A stretch of DNA of 64,000 nucleotides, from NCBI RefSeq assembly GCF_951230155.1, contig NZ_CATNVD010000007.1, forward strand, positions 1 to 64,000, in the 5' to 3' direction. Position 1 is the stretch's first letter. The number at the start of each line of letters is the position of its first letter. Made by a program: the position numbers and the translations under genes. Of this stretch, positions 32,892-40,869 are shown piece by piece. This stretch comes from Parablautia sp. Marseille-Q6255. GTDB taxonomy: Bacteria > Bacillota > Clostridia > Lachnospirales > Lachnospiraceae. The notes under the pieces were generated by a model. That model saw only the letters and a program-made list of their open reading frames with translations. It was not told the origin of the DNA and made no database searches.

Positions 32892-33812
32892 TTAAAACGG
32901 CGTTCCCACCATATCGTACGGCGTTACCTGATACACGTAATAGTTCAACCAGTTCGTATACAGATTGTTTGCATGGGAGCGCCAGCGTAAAAGCGGGCGG
33001 TTCTGCGGATCATCGTCTGTATAATAGTTTTTCGGGATGTCAATTGCAAGCCCCTTGCCAAGATCCCTTTTATATTCTCCATCCAGCGTCACACGGTCAT
33101 ACTCCGGATGCCCCATAACAAAAATCCGTCGTCCACCATCCGCCATCGCAAGAAACAGCCCCACCTCATCGGATTCTGCAAGAATCGTCAGCTCCTTTAC
33201 TTTTCGGATCTCCTCAATCGGCACATCTGTGTGGCGGGAATGGGGCGCGAGAAATACATCATCAAATCCGCGAACGAGAGGAACCTTGCGGTTCAGGACA
33301 CGGTGCCAGAACAGACCGAACACTTTGTGATCCATAACTCTTTTTTTCAGTCCATAATGATGGTAAAGGCCTGCCTGTGCTGCCCAGCACAGATAGATCG
33401 TAGAGGTAACATGCTCCTGCGTCCAGTCCATGATCAGGGTCAGCTCCTCCCAGTAATCAACCTCCTCAAACTCCAGCATCTCTACCGGCGCTCCCGTGAT
33501 GATCATTCCGTCAAAGCATTTATTCTTTATGTCATCAAATTCTACATAAAATTTATTCAAGTGACTGGTGGAGGTGTTTTTGGATTCATGCGATCTGACT
33601 TTAACAAACGTCACATCCACCTGCAACGGCGTATTAGAGAGCGAGCGCAGAAGCTGCAGCTCTGTCTCCTCCTTAAGCGGCATCAGATTGAGTATCGCGA
33701 TCTGGATAGGCCGGATATCCTGATGCACCGCCCGGCTCTCATCCATTACAAATATATTTTCACGTTCCAGGATCTCCCGTGCCGGCAGATCACTTTGTAC
33801 TTTAATCGGCAT
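32892..33812 (-). CDS. metA: Homoserine O-acetyltransferase (MetA-type)
   Basis: MetA acylates homoserine in methionine synthesis. The fold is complete (306 residues) with catalytic Cys142 in IYLCWAAQAG, His in VMGHPEYD and Glu in HPEYD. Residue 111 is Glu (ITGAPVEMLEF); in characterised MetA enzymes Glu here gives acetyl-CoA use, whereas Gly (E. coli) gives succinyl-CoA. It is therefore called an acetyltransferase. It stands between ligA and the cob operon. No SAM-responsive riboswitch is seen in the 75 bases upstream. Confidence 0.92.
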   Translation of the reverse strand: MPIKVQSDLPAREILERENIFVMDESRAVHQDIRPIQIAILNLMPLKEETELQLLRSLSNTPLQVDVTFVKVRSHESKNTSTSHLNKFYVEFDDIKNKCFDGMIITGAPVEMLEFEEVDYWEELTLIMDWTQEHVTSTIYLCWAAQAGLYHHYGLKKRVMDHKVFGLFWHRVLNRKVPLVRGFDDVFLAPHSRHTDVPIEEIRKVKELTILAESDEVGLFLAMADGGRRIFVMGHPEYDRVTLDGEYKRDLGKGLAIDIPKNYYTDDDPQNRPLLRWRSHANNLYTNWLNYYVYQVTPYDMVGTPF

Positions 33813-33887
33813 ACCGTATTTTCGTCCTTTCTGCTCTTTATGCTACATTTCTGAAATGATTCCGGCAAATTTCTCTGTCCGCATCAT

Positions 33888-35852
33888 TCATTTATCTGAT
33901 CCTTCGGCCAGCGAAAGAAAATCCGCTTCCGATAAAATCGGAATTTCCAGTTCCCGTGCCTTTTTATTTTTTGAGGATGCAGAATTTACATCATTATTGA
34001 TCAGGTAATCTGTATTTCTGGAAACGGATCCCGTCACCTTTCCGCCCCGCTCTTCAATATATGCTTTTAATTCATTTCGATTTGTAAAATGCGTCACACT
34101 GCCGGTGATCACAAAGGTTTTTCCAGAAAAAATCTGTTCATATTCTGCCGCCTGTACCTGCTCAAGTTCCAGCTCGCAAAGAAGTGCATCAAGATTTTCC
34201 CGGTTGACTGCGTCTGAAAAATAGGCGCAGACGGAGGCTGCAATGACTTCTCCCAGCCCCTCTACCTCCGCAATCTCCTCCGCTGCTGCGCTGCGTATAC
34301 GGCCGAGGTCATAATCGAAATGTCTGCATAAAAGCTTCGCATTCGCCACACCAATATTCGGTATCCCCAGACTGTAGATCAGTCGCGGAAGCGTTGTATG
34401 TCTCGCCTGTCTGATACTCTGCATCAGGTTTGCATAGGATTTTTCTCCAAACCCCTCCATCTCCACAATTGCTTCTTTCTCACGATCCAGGTGAAAAATG
34501 TCCGCAAAGCTGTGTATAAACCCTCTCGCAATAAACTTTTCCAATGTCGCTTCAGAAAGCCCCTCAATGTTCATCGCGTCACGGCTTACAAACAGTGTGA
34601 ATGATTTGATTTTTTTTGCACTGCACTGCTCATTTGTACAATAAAGCGTCTGCACGCCATTCAAATCACGGATCTCTGTTTTCCCAGCGCACACCGGACA
34701 GGTTTCCGGGATTCTGACCGTGTCGCTTCCTGTCAGATTCTCAGCAATCTGCGGAATGATCATATTTGCCTTGTATACTTTGACCGTATCGCCGATCCCG
34801 AGCTTTAATGCTTTCATAATGCTCAGATTGTGGACACTTGCACGGCTGACTGTTGTCCCCTCCAGCTCCACTGGTTCAAATACTGCGATCGGGTTGATCA
34901 GCCCTGTTCGTGATGGACTCCACTCAATTTCCAGAAGCCTCGTCTCCCGGATCTCATCCTGCCATTTAAACGCAATGGAATCACGCGGAAATTTTGCTGT
35001 GCGTCCCAGAGACTGCCCATACGCAATATCATCGTACGTCACAACGAGGCCATCGGATGGAATATCATAATGCAGGATTTTTTCTGCAAAGTAATCCACT
35101 GTCTCCTCTACCTGCGCCGCAGATGCCAGACGATACTCCACCACGTCAAATCCCTGATTGGCAAGCCACTCGAACTGTTCCTTCCTTGAATTATGGAAAT
35201 CTACATTTTCTGCCTTCACCAGCGCAAATGCATAAAAGCGTACATGCCGCTTTGCCGTGATCTCATTATTGAGCTGGCGCACCGAACCACTGCACAGATT
35301 ACGCGGATTCTTATATTTTGCGTCTGCCTCTCCGATCTCGCCATTGATCTTTTCAAATTCAGAATACGTGATCACAGCCTCCCCCCGCAGGATCAGCTCG
35401 CCCTGATAGGAAATGCGAAGCGGAATATTCTGAAATACTTTTGCATTATTTGTGATGACCTCCCCGATCTCGCCATTGCCCCGGGTGACAGCCTTCTCCA
35501 GTAAACCGTTTTTATAAGTAAGCACCACGGTCAGTCCATCCAGTTTCCAGGAGATCAGCACATCATGACTGTCGGCAAAGCTTACAAGCTCAGACCGTTC
35601 TTTGGTCTTACCCAGAGAAAGCATCGGCGCATCATGCCGCTCCTTTGGCAGGCTTTCCAGCGCCTTATATCCCACCGTAACAGTCGGACTGCCAGCCAGT
35701 ACAACACCGCTCTCTTCTTCCAGACGCTGCAGTTCATCATACAGGGCATCATACTCATAATTGCTCATGATCTCCCTGTCCTCCTGATAATATGCTTTTG
35801 AAGCTTCTGCCAGCTTTTGTGACAGCTCTCTCATTCTCTCTATCTGATTCAT
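33888..35852 (-). CDS. ligA: NAD-dependent DNA ligase LigA
   Basis: It seals DNA nicks using NAD. The adenylation lysine is Lys103 in SWKLDGLTVV. A four-Cys zinc finger (CPVC...CTNEQC) lies near residues 375-405, then helix-hairpin-helix repeats and a C-terminal BRCT domain (FSGKTFVITGSVTHFTNRNE). The protein is 654 residues, full length. The N-terminal Ia domain is present (YYQEDREIMSNYEYDALYDEL). It overlaps the end of the pseudouridine synthase gene by 4 bases. Confidence 0.95.
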   Translation of the reverse strand: MNQIERMRELSQKLAEASKAYYQEDREIMSNYEYDALYDELQRLEEESGVVLAGSPTVTVGYKALESLPKERHDAPMLSLGKTKERSELVSFADSHDVLISWKLDGLTVVLTYKNGLLEKAVTRGNGEIGEVITNNAKVFQNIPLRISYQGELILRGEAVITYSEFEKINGEIGEADAKYKNPRNLCSGSVRQLNNEITAKRHVRFYAFALVKAENVDFHNSRKEQFEWLANQGFDVVEYRLASAAQVEETVDYFAEKILHYDIPSDGLVVTYDDIAYGQSLGRTAKFPRDSIAFKWQDEIRETRLLEIEWSPSRTGLINPIAVFEPVELEGTTVSRASVHNLSIMKALKLGIGDTVKVYKANMIIPQIAENLTGSDTVRIPETCPVCAGKTEIRDLNGVQTLYCTNEQCSAKKIKSFTLFVSRDAMNIEGLSEATLEKFIARGFIHSFADIFHLDREKEAIVEMEGFGEKSYANLMQSIRQARHTTLPRLIYSLGIPNIGVANAKLLCRHFDYDLGRIRSAAAEEIAEVEGLGEVIAASVCAYFSDAVNRENLDALLCELELEQVQAAEYEQIFSGKTFVITGSVTHFTNRNELKAYIEERGGKVTGSVSRNTDYLINNDVNSASSKNKKARELEIPILSEADFLSLAEGSDK

Positions 35853-36622
35853 TGATTTCCTGTTTCCTTTCGTGAATGCTCCTGCAGCTGCTGCCTTAAC
35901 TGTGCCAGCTCCTTTCTCGTAATGCTGCGATACTCTCCCGGCTTCAGATTGCCAAGCTCAATATTCATGATGCGTACCCGGAGAAGCCGCGTCACCTTAT
36001 AATGGAAGGCTTCGCACATCCTCCTGATCTGGCGGTTCAGTCCCTGGGTCAGCACAATACGAAACTGCTTTTCTCCTGCCAGCTCTATGCGGCAGGGACG
36101 CGTCTTTACCCCAAGCTCTTTCAGATAAACACCCTTTCGCATCTTCTCCAGAAACTCTGCCGTGATCTTTTTATCGACCGTAACCAGATATTCTTTTTCA
36201 TGATAATTCCCTGCACGCATAATTTTATTCAGGATATTTCCATCATTTGTAAGCAAAAGAAGACCTTCTGAGTCCTTATCGAGCCTTCCCACAGAAAACA
36301 CCCGTTTCTCTGTATCCAAAAGCTCATACACCGTTTTATCTCCCCACCTCGTATCCGTTGTGCATACTGTACCGCGAGGCTTATTCATGACAAGCAGGAG
36401 CATCTCTTTCTCCCGTCTTACCTCTTTCCCCTTTACTAAAATATGCTGTTCCGGGCGGACTTTCATTCCCTGCTGTGCCTTTTCTCCATCCACGCAGACC
36501 AAGCCGCTCTCGATCAGCCGATCCGCTTCCCGTCTGGAACAGATTCCTGCCTCACTCAGATATTTATTCAGACGGATTTCCCCCGTCACCTTTTCCTTTA
36601 CAAATCCTCGATTCATACCCAT
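35849..36622 (-). CDS. rluF: RluF-type 23S rRNA pseudouridine synthase
   Basis: An S4 RNA-binding domain (IRLNKYLSEAGICSRREADR) is followed by the RsuA/RluB/E/F catalytic domain with the active-site Asp in GRLDKDSEGLLLLTNDG and QGLNRQIRRMCEAF. RluF modifies U2604 of 23S rRNA in E. coli, and the sequence is closer to RluF than to RluB by eye. The ATG at 36622 has GAGG 8 bases upstream; the open frame to a TTG at 36655 has no such site. It is co-translated with ligA (4-base overlap). Confidence 0.85.
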   Translation of the reverse strand: MGMNRGFVKEKVTGEIRLNKYLSEAGICSRREADRLIESGLVCVDGEKAQQGMKVRPEQHILVKGKEVRREKEMLLLVMNKPRGTVCTTDTRWGDKTVYELLDTEKRVFSVGRLDKDSEGLLLLTNDGNILNKIMRAGNYHEKEYLVTVDKKITAEFLEKMRKGVYLKELGVKTRPCRIELAGEKQFRIVLTQGLNRQIRRMCEAFHYKVTRLLRVRIMNIELGNLKPGEYRSITRKELAQLRQQLQEHSRKETGNQ

Positions 36623-36737
36623 ACGTTTATCCTCAACTGTCCATAATTTTCCCAATTAGTTTACCACAATCCCCTCTCCCAGACAACTGAAAATACCTTC
36701 TCAGACGCATCCTCAAATTCCGAAGAGGCTCTAAAAC

Positions 36738-36784
36738 AAAGTCTGCCGTCAGATCTCCTGAACACTTCCGGATATCTGACGGCA
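36738..36784 (-). terminator. Terminator after SH3-domain gene
   Basis: An 11-bp perfect stem, TGCCGTCAGAT (36744-36754) with ATCTGACGGCA (36774-36784), is followed on the minus strand by GACTTTGTTTT. The rest of 36656-36889 shows no gene. Confidence 0.6.
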
Positions 36785-36889
36785 ATCCTGTTTTTGATGA
36801 TCTTATTCAGTTTTTATGCAGGCGTCCTGCTTATATCCTCCAGCAGGATCAGAAACTGCACTTTACCTGTAATCTGGCTGCTTTGTCAC

Positions 36890-37831
36890 TTACTGCACTG
36901 CAGTCAGATACTGTGTCATAATATAACCCTCTACTGTATTTCCATTTGACGTATAGCTGATCTTTGACCACCCGCTGTCAAGATTCTCCAGCACCTCAAC
37001 GGACGTCCCTGCTGTCAGTACCCCATAGAGTGTCGCTTCTGCCGATGCCTCTCCACGAACATTGACCTCTGTCGTAGTCTGCATCGTCCCTGTCGTGGTA
37101 CCTGTCACAGGCTCGCCATCTGTACCATTTGCATCTGTCTGTCCCTGCTGGGCATCTCCGGAATTGTCGCTCTCCCCTGCCAGTAATGCTGCAAGCGCGT
37201 CATCCGATGCGATCACCTCATCGTACTTTTTATTTACATCCTTTAGCAGCGCCTGGACATCGTCATCCTTGCGACGCTCTTCCACCAGAGCCTTCATCTC
37301 TGCCGTCATATCCGCCCGCACGAGACTTCCCTCCGCGTTTTTTATCAGATAAAACTCTCTCAGAGACGGTACCAGCGTTTCACTGCCCGTTACCTTCGCG
37401 TCAAAGTATGCATATACAATATAGGAGCCTTCTGTCAATCCGGCCTTTGAGTATGTCATAATATTATTATACGCCTCAACCGCCGCATCCTGAGCCTCTA
37501 CCTCTGTACGTGCTGCATCGTCAAACTTCTCGCACAGCTTGCCAAGCGCATCATAGTCCTTGCTTTCCTTTGCATCATAATACTGCGTCACCCACGCAAG
37601 CACATCCTTCTGATCCTTTTGCAGAGATTCACCGTTTTGCACGCTCTTTTCTGTCTCCGCCTCCTCTGTACCTGCCTCCGTCTGTACTGTATCCGGCTTC
37701 TCTTTTGGAGAGCCAAGTCCCTTCACCAGCCGAAATGCGAAAAATGCAATTACAATAAGCAGGATGGCTGCCAGTCCCAGCAAAATGTATCGCAAATTGT
37801 CAGATAGCCACTCTCTAAAATTGTCCAACAT
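36890..37831 (-). CDS. Membrane-anchored SH3-domain protein
   Basis: Residues about 14-36 form one transmembrane segment (YILLGLAAILLIVIAFFAFR). An acidic linker follows, then a helical region of about 150 residues resembling an NTF2-like or SnoaL-like extracellular module, then a Thr/Gly-rich linker and a C-terminal bacterial SH3 domain (TEVNVRGEASAEATLYGVL, SGWSKISY). SH3b domains often bind cell wall. No enzyme domain is attached. The gene has its own promoter (37950-37978) and terminator. Function is unknown; a cell-wall sensing or anchoring role is inferred. Confidence 0.8.
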   Translation of the reverse strand: MLDNFREWLSDNLRYILLGLAAILLIVIAFFAFRLVKGLGSPKEKPDTVQTEAGTEEAETEKSVQNGESLQKDQKDVLAWVTQYYDAKESKDYDALGKLCEKFDDAARTEVEAQDAAVEAYNNIMTYSKAGLTEGSYIVYAYFDAKVTGSETLVPSLREFYLIKNAEGSLVRADMTAEMKALVEERRKDDDVQALLKDVNKKYDEVIASDDALAALLAGESDNSGDAQQGQTDANGTDGEPVTGTTTGTMQTTTEVNVRGEASAEATLYGVLTAGTSVEVLENLDSGWSKISYTSNGNTVEGYIMTQYLTAVQ

Positions 37832-37949
37832 CTGTTATCCCCCTGTTTCTGAATCTGGTTTTTCCGGTCTGCCAGGTCTAAAAACAAACCTTCGCATACT
37901 GTTCACAGATTAACACAGATTGCAATAAATGTTAAAACAATTTTAGCAT

Positions 37950-37978
37950 ATTCGTATAATTATGTAAAGATTATGTTT
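37950..37978 (-). promoter_or_regulatory. Promoter of SH3-domain gene
   Basis: On the minus strand TTTACA (complement of 37973-37978), a 17-base spacer and TAAAAT (complement of 37950-37955). The leader is about 110 bases with no recognised structure. Confidence 0.6.
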
Positions 37979-38063
37979 CTTAAAGAAATTCTAAATTTAA
38001 AACAAGAAAAAATTTTTACTAAAAGATTCCCTGAAAGTTTTTTATTCTTTCGTTCAGTAATGC

Positions 38064-38092
38064 TTTACTTTTTCAGAAAACTGTGATAAGAT
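38064..38092 (+). promoter_or_regulatory. Promoter of tRNA-Arg
   Basis: TTTACT (38064-38069), a 17-base spacer and TAAGAT (38087-38092) lie 18 bases before the tRNA. The CTGTGATAAGATAA around the -10 is identical to that of the cbiK-unit promoter. Confidence 0.6.
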
Positions 38093-38110
38093 AATTGAGC
38101 AATTCAATTT

Positions 38111-38183
38111 GCACCTGTAGCTCAGGGGATAGAGCAATGGTTTCCGGTACCATGTGTCGGGGGTTCGAATCCCTCCAGGTGTG
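38111..38183 (+). tRNA. tRNA-Arg (anticodon CCG)
   Basis: The cloverleaf can be drawn fully: acceptor GCACCTG/CAGGTGT (with a G-U first pair), D-arm GCTC/GAGC, anticodon stem ATGGT/ACCAT with loop TTCCGGT (anticodon CCG), and T-arm GGGGG/CCCTC with loop TTCGAAT. CCA is not encoded. An intrinsic terminator follows. The remnant of an integrase runs antisense into its 3' part, so it has served as an integration site. Confidence 0.92.
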
Positions 38184-38438
38184 TCGCAGAAAGCCCGTGT
38201 TTACGCGGGTTTTCTATTTTTTTATAGTCTAAAAAGGACACTACTTTGGTGTTCCACGGTGTTCCACTTTTTTGACTGCCGCCTAAAACCTCTTCTGCCT
38301 TTGTTTTTATCTTCTCATTGCTCTCGATTGGATAAGAACAATACTTGCGAGTTGTCTCTATATCACGGTGTCCCATGAAACGTTTTATTTCCTCATCTGT
38401 CATTATGTTAGATGCAAATAGTTTCGATGCACACGTTT
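38122..38438 (-). pseudogene. C-terminal fragment of a tyrosine integrase
   Basis: In frame from about 38438 the protein reads TCASKLFASNI, TDEEIKRFMGHRDIETTRKY and on, which is the last quarter of a phage-type integrase: second catalytic His in GHRD and Tyr in RKYCSY. The HxxR box and everything before it is missing. A stop codon lies just upstream. The reading frame then runs antisense through the tRNA terminator and most of tRNA-Arg before stopping at 38122, as seen when an integrase sits at its own att site. It cannot be active. Confidence 0.75.
38194..38226 (+). terminator. Terminator of tRNA-Arg
   Basis: CCCGTG (38194-38199) pairs with CGCGGG (38204-38209) around TTTA, followed by a T-rich run to about 38226. 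Confidence 0.75.
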
Positions 38439-38552
38439 AGAGTTACAGGTAGCGCACTCACCGTCCCCCATAATATTATTTGCAATTTCCATACGTTCCA
38501 TATCAACACCCTGTATTAAATTTACTACCACCGCAGACTGACCCCAACTCAT
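38403..38552 (-). pseudogene. N-terminal fragment of a Cys-rich (ECxTCxxR) family protein
   Basis: A 49-codon frame encodes NLIQGVDMERMEIANNIMGD, then GECATCNSKR, and then breaks into the integrase remnant. The start resembles a family of about 120-residue Clostridia proteins in which ECxTCxxRxYxDGSxE is followed by an HEGEH motif; everything after the first motif is absent here. Family assignment is from memory and by eye. Confidence 0.4.
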
Positions 38553-38556
38553 AGTC

Positions 38557-38778
38557 TCAAATCAAGTTCCTGTATTCCTGCCTGCTATCTAGTACAGGAT
38601 AGCTGGTTACTGTATGTGCAGTTTCATCCACTTTATAAAATATAAGGTGACGCTCTGCGAGCAATATACGGGAGCCCTGTCTCTGTAAAATACAATAATG
38701 GGGAATACTGCAGGAATATAGAAAATCTTCCAGATGCATAATAGCTGTTTCAACTGGTAATACAAAAAGGACACTGCT
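38557..38778 (-). pseudogene. RelE/ParE-family toxin fragment
   Basis: Translation from 38778 gives SSVLFVLPVETAIMHLEDF, then RILLAERHLIFYKVDE, and PVLDSRQEYRNLI before a stop. The last part matches the C-terminal core of RelE/ParE toxins (IFYKV and a final RxxY-type helix). The N-terminal third is lacking, no start codon or antitoxin gene is present, and three stop codons stand just upstream. It is probably a decayed toxin-antitoxin remnant. Confidence 0.55.
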
Positions 38779-38784
38779 TCATCA

Positions 38785-39735
38785 TCACACTTTTGGTTCC
38801 ATTTCCGCACCGCATACGAGCTCCAGATACTTTTTATTTCTGCTGTATTGATAAACAGAATCTCCCAGTATCTCTTCTTCCTTGACACAATTTCTGTTGA
38901 TCTCGATAACCATTTCTCTCAGCTCTTCTGTCTGGATCCCTTTTTGTACCGGAATGATCATACATTCATGGACACTGCTGGGCAGTACGAAAAAGTCCTG
39001 TCCCAGTCTCTGGGCTATCTCGCTTAACACACTGTCATAAATCATACTCACTGCGCCCCAGTATTTTTCCGAATTGGTCAGCACATACATGGGGGCCTCT
39101 CTCTCACTGATGACAGCAGACACAGGATGTTCCTCTTCTATACAGTCCTTAGCAGAGTCATGAGCCATAATTTCCTCGATCATATCGGTAATGCTGTAAC
39201 ATCTGTAGGGTAAAATATTCAGTGTATTAAAAAATGCCGCTTCATGGATCTGATCCGCGTCTGCCTGCCACAGTCTCAGATGGTCATTTAATACCAGAAT
39301 ACTGCCTTTTCCAAGAACAGCGTGTTCTGTCCGGCAATAGTAAACGATTGCCAGGTCATGAAACGTTCGGTGGGGGACCTGATGCAGCATGTATTTATTT
39401 TTTTCATAGTTGACAAGCTTGCAGACAAGTCGATGTTTTACACGCGTAAAATCTGTATAAAAGGAAACATCTGCTGTTCCTTTTCTGTCACACTTCTCAT
39501 ATTGTTCCAGAATATATTCTGCCACTGCATCTATACTTGCTCCACTGCAATATTGCTTATAGCAGATCTCCAGTCCGATAGCCGGAGAAACATTCGTTCC
39601 AGGGGAAAACAGCGTGATCTGATGAGCCGGATTTTTGTTATTTTTTAATGTTTCGGAAATGGTCACTCTTGCTGCCTTTCCGGCTTTTTCCTGTACCTTT
39701 TTTTCAATCTGAACTAAAAATTCTCTGTATTCCAA
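38785..39735 (-). CDS. DUF5688 family protein
   Basis: A 316-residue soluble protein of the DUF5688 family, widespread in Lachnospiraceae, often in several copies. Recognisable parts are YKQYCSGASIDAVAEYIL, KLVNYEKNKYMLHQVPHR, FHDLAIVYYC, and the late FFVLPSSVHECMIIP. No signal peptide or membrane segment is seen and no enzymatic motif is known. GGTGG and a TTTTTT-rich leader precede the ATG. Function is unknown. Confidence 0.8.
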   Translation of the reverse strand: MEYREFLVQIEKKVQEKAGKAARVTISETLKNNKNPAHQITLFSPGTNVSPAIGLEICYKQYCSGASIDAVAEYILEQYEKCDRKGTADVSFYTDFTRVKHRLVCKLVNYEKNKYMLHQVPHRTFHDLAIVYYCRTEHAVLGKGSILVLNDHLRLWQADADQIHEAAFFNTLNILPYRCYSITDMIEEIMAHDSAKDCIEEEHPVSAVISEREAPMYVLTNSEKYWGAVSMIYDSVLSEIAQRLGQDFFVLPSSVHECMIIPVQKGIQTEELREMVIEINRNCVKEEEILGDSVYQYSRNKKYLELVCGAEMEPKV

Positions 39736-39866
39736 TAAAAAACCACCTTTCTAAGATATGATAACTGATATTGCCAGACGGATTTGTGTGCGGACCCGCA
39801 CAGGATGCGTAAAACGCCAGATATTTGTCTCTTATTATATTTTATATTTTCACTTTTTGCAAGTGC

Positions 39867-39931
39867 TTTTTTAAAAAATTTAAGGCTGCTTCTGAAATAT
39901 ATGCTTCAACAGCACAATTCCTGAAACAGCC
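39867..39931 (-). terminator. Terminator of efp
   Basis: A 9-bp stem with one G-U pair (39884-39892 with 39923-39931) is followed on the minus strand by TTAAATTTTTT. The rest of 39736-40078 shows no gene. Confidence 0.6.
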
Positions 39932-40078
39932 TTTTCTTTTCCTGTTATTGAAACAAATGCATACTTTGCACAGTCCCGCGTTTTACACGAAGCTCACAGA
40001 GCACACGTTTGCCTCGCCGGATGCATCCTTTATAGCAGGGAAATCCTTTATGCATCCACGGACAGATCCCAAAACCGA

Positions 40079-40636
40079 TCAGACTCTGGAGAGGTACTCT
40101 CCTGTTCTTGTATCGATCTTAAGCTTGTCCCCAGTCTCAACAAACAGCGGTACGTATACAACCGCGCCTGTCTCTACTGTAGCCGGCTTTGTTGCGCCTG
40201 TAGCTGTATCGCCCTTAAATCCCGGCTCTGTATCTGTTACCTCAAGCTCTACGAACAGAGGAGCCTCTACTGCAAATACATTTCCATTATAAGAGCAAAC
40301 CTTTACCATTTCATTTTCTTTTACGAATTTAAGCGCATCTCCGATCGTCTCCTGATTCAGTGCGATCTGATCATACGTCTCTGTGTTCATAAAATGGAAC
40401 AGATCTCCATCTGAATACAGATACTGCATCTCCACACGGTCAATACGAGCTGCCGGGAACTTCTCTGTCGGGCGGAAAGTCTTCTCAATCACGCCTCCGT
40501 TGATGATATTTTTGAGCTTTGTTCGTACGAATGCCGCACCCTTTCCCGGTTTTACATGCTGAAACTCAATGATCTGCACAACAATTCCGTCAATCTCCAA
40601 AGTAATGCCGTTTCTAAAATCGCCTGCTGAAATCAT
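40079..40636 (-). CDS. efp: Elongation factor P
   Basis: EF-P rescues ribosomes stalled on polyproline. All three OB-type domains are present in 185 residues. The tip Lys32 lies in [12 protein letters not shown], the site modified in other bacteria; the Pro before Gly-Lys does not match the yeast or E. coli loop exactly, and no modifying enzyme is in the window. The C-terminus [17 protein letters not shown] is diagnostic. AAGGAGG precedes the ATG. Confidence 0.96.
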   Translation of the reverse strand: MISAGDFRNGITLEIDGIVVQIIEFQHVKPGKGAAFVRTKLKNIINGGVIEKTFRPTEKFPAARIDRVEMQYLYSDGDLFHFMNTETYDQIALNQETIGDALKFVKENEMVKVCSYNGNVFAVEAPLFVELEVTDTEPGFKGDTATGATKPATVETGAVVYVPLFVETGDKLKIDTRTGEYLSRV

Positions 40637-40698
40637 GTGTGTTATTCCTCCTTATATTTATCCAAACAGGATTTTATCGAATCTCATTATCTGTAATA

Positions 40699-40727
40699 TT
40701 CTATCGTATCTGCACACATTTTTCAAC
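40699..40727 (-). promoter_or_regulatory. Promoter of efp
   Basis: On the minus strand TTGAAA (complement of 40722-40727), a 17-base spacer and TAGAAT (complement of 40699-40704). Confidence 0.65.
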
Positions 40728-40869
40728 TGTTTTTTTAGGAAGCTTGACACCGCCGCATTCCTTCCATAAAATAGCAGTATCAGAAACAGAAAGAAGCTGT
40801 ATTCTATCTGTAAAATATACGCTTTGATCTATATTCTATGAAAATTTCCAGAAAATGGAGGATTATTGT

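Noticed and set aside
33108-33854. Plus-strand frame of 248 codons across metA
   Set aside because: Antisense shadow of metA; product is His/Arg/Ile-rich without domains.
33813-33887. SAM riboswitch before metA
   Set aside because: Only 75 bases separate ligA from metA, too short for a SAM riboswitch, and no core motif is present.
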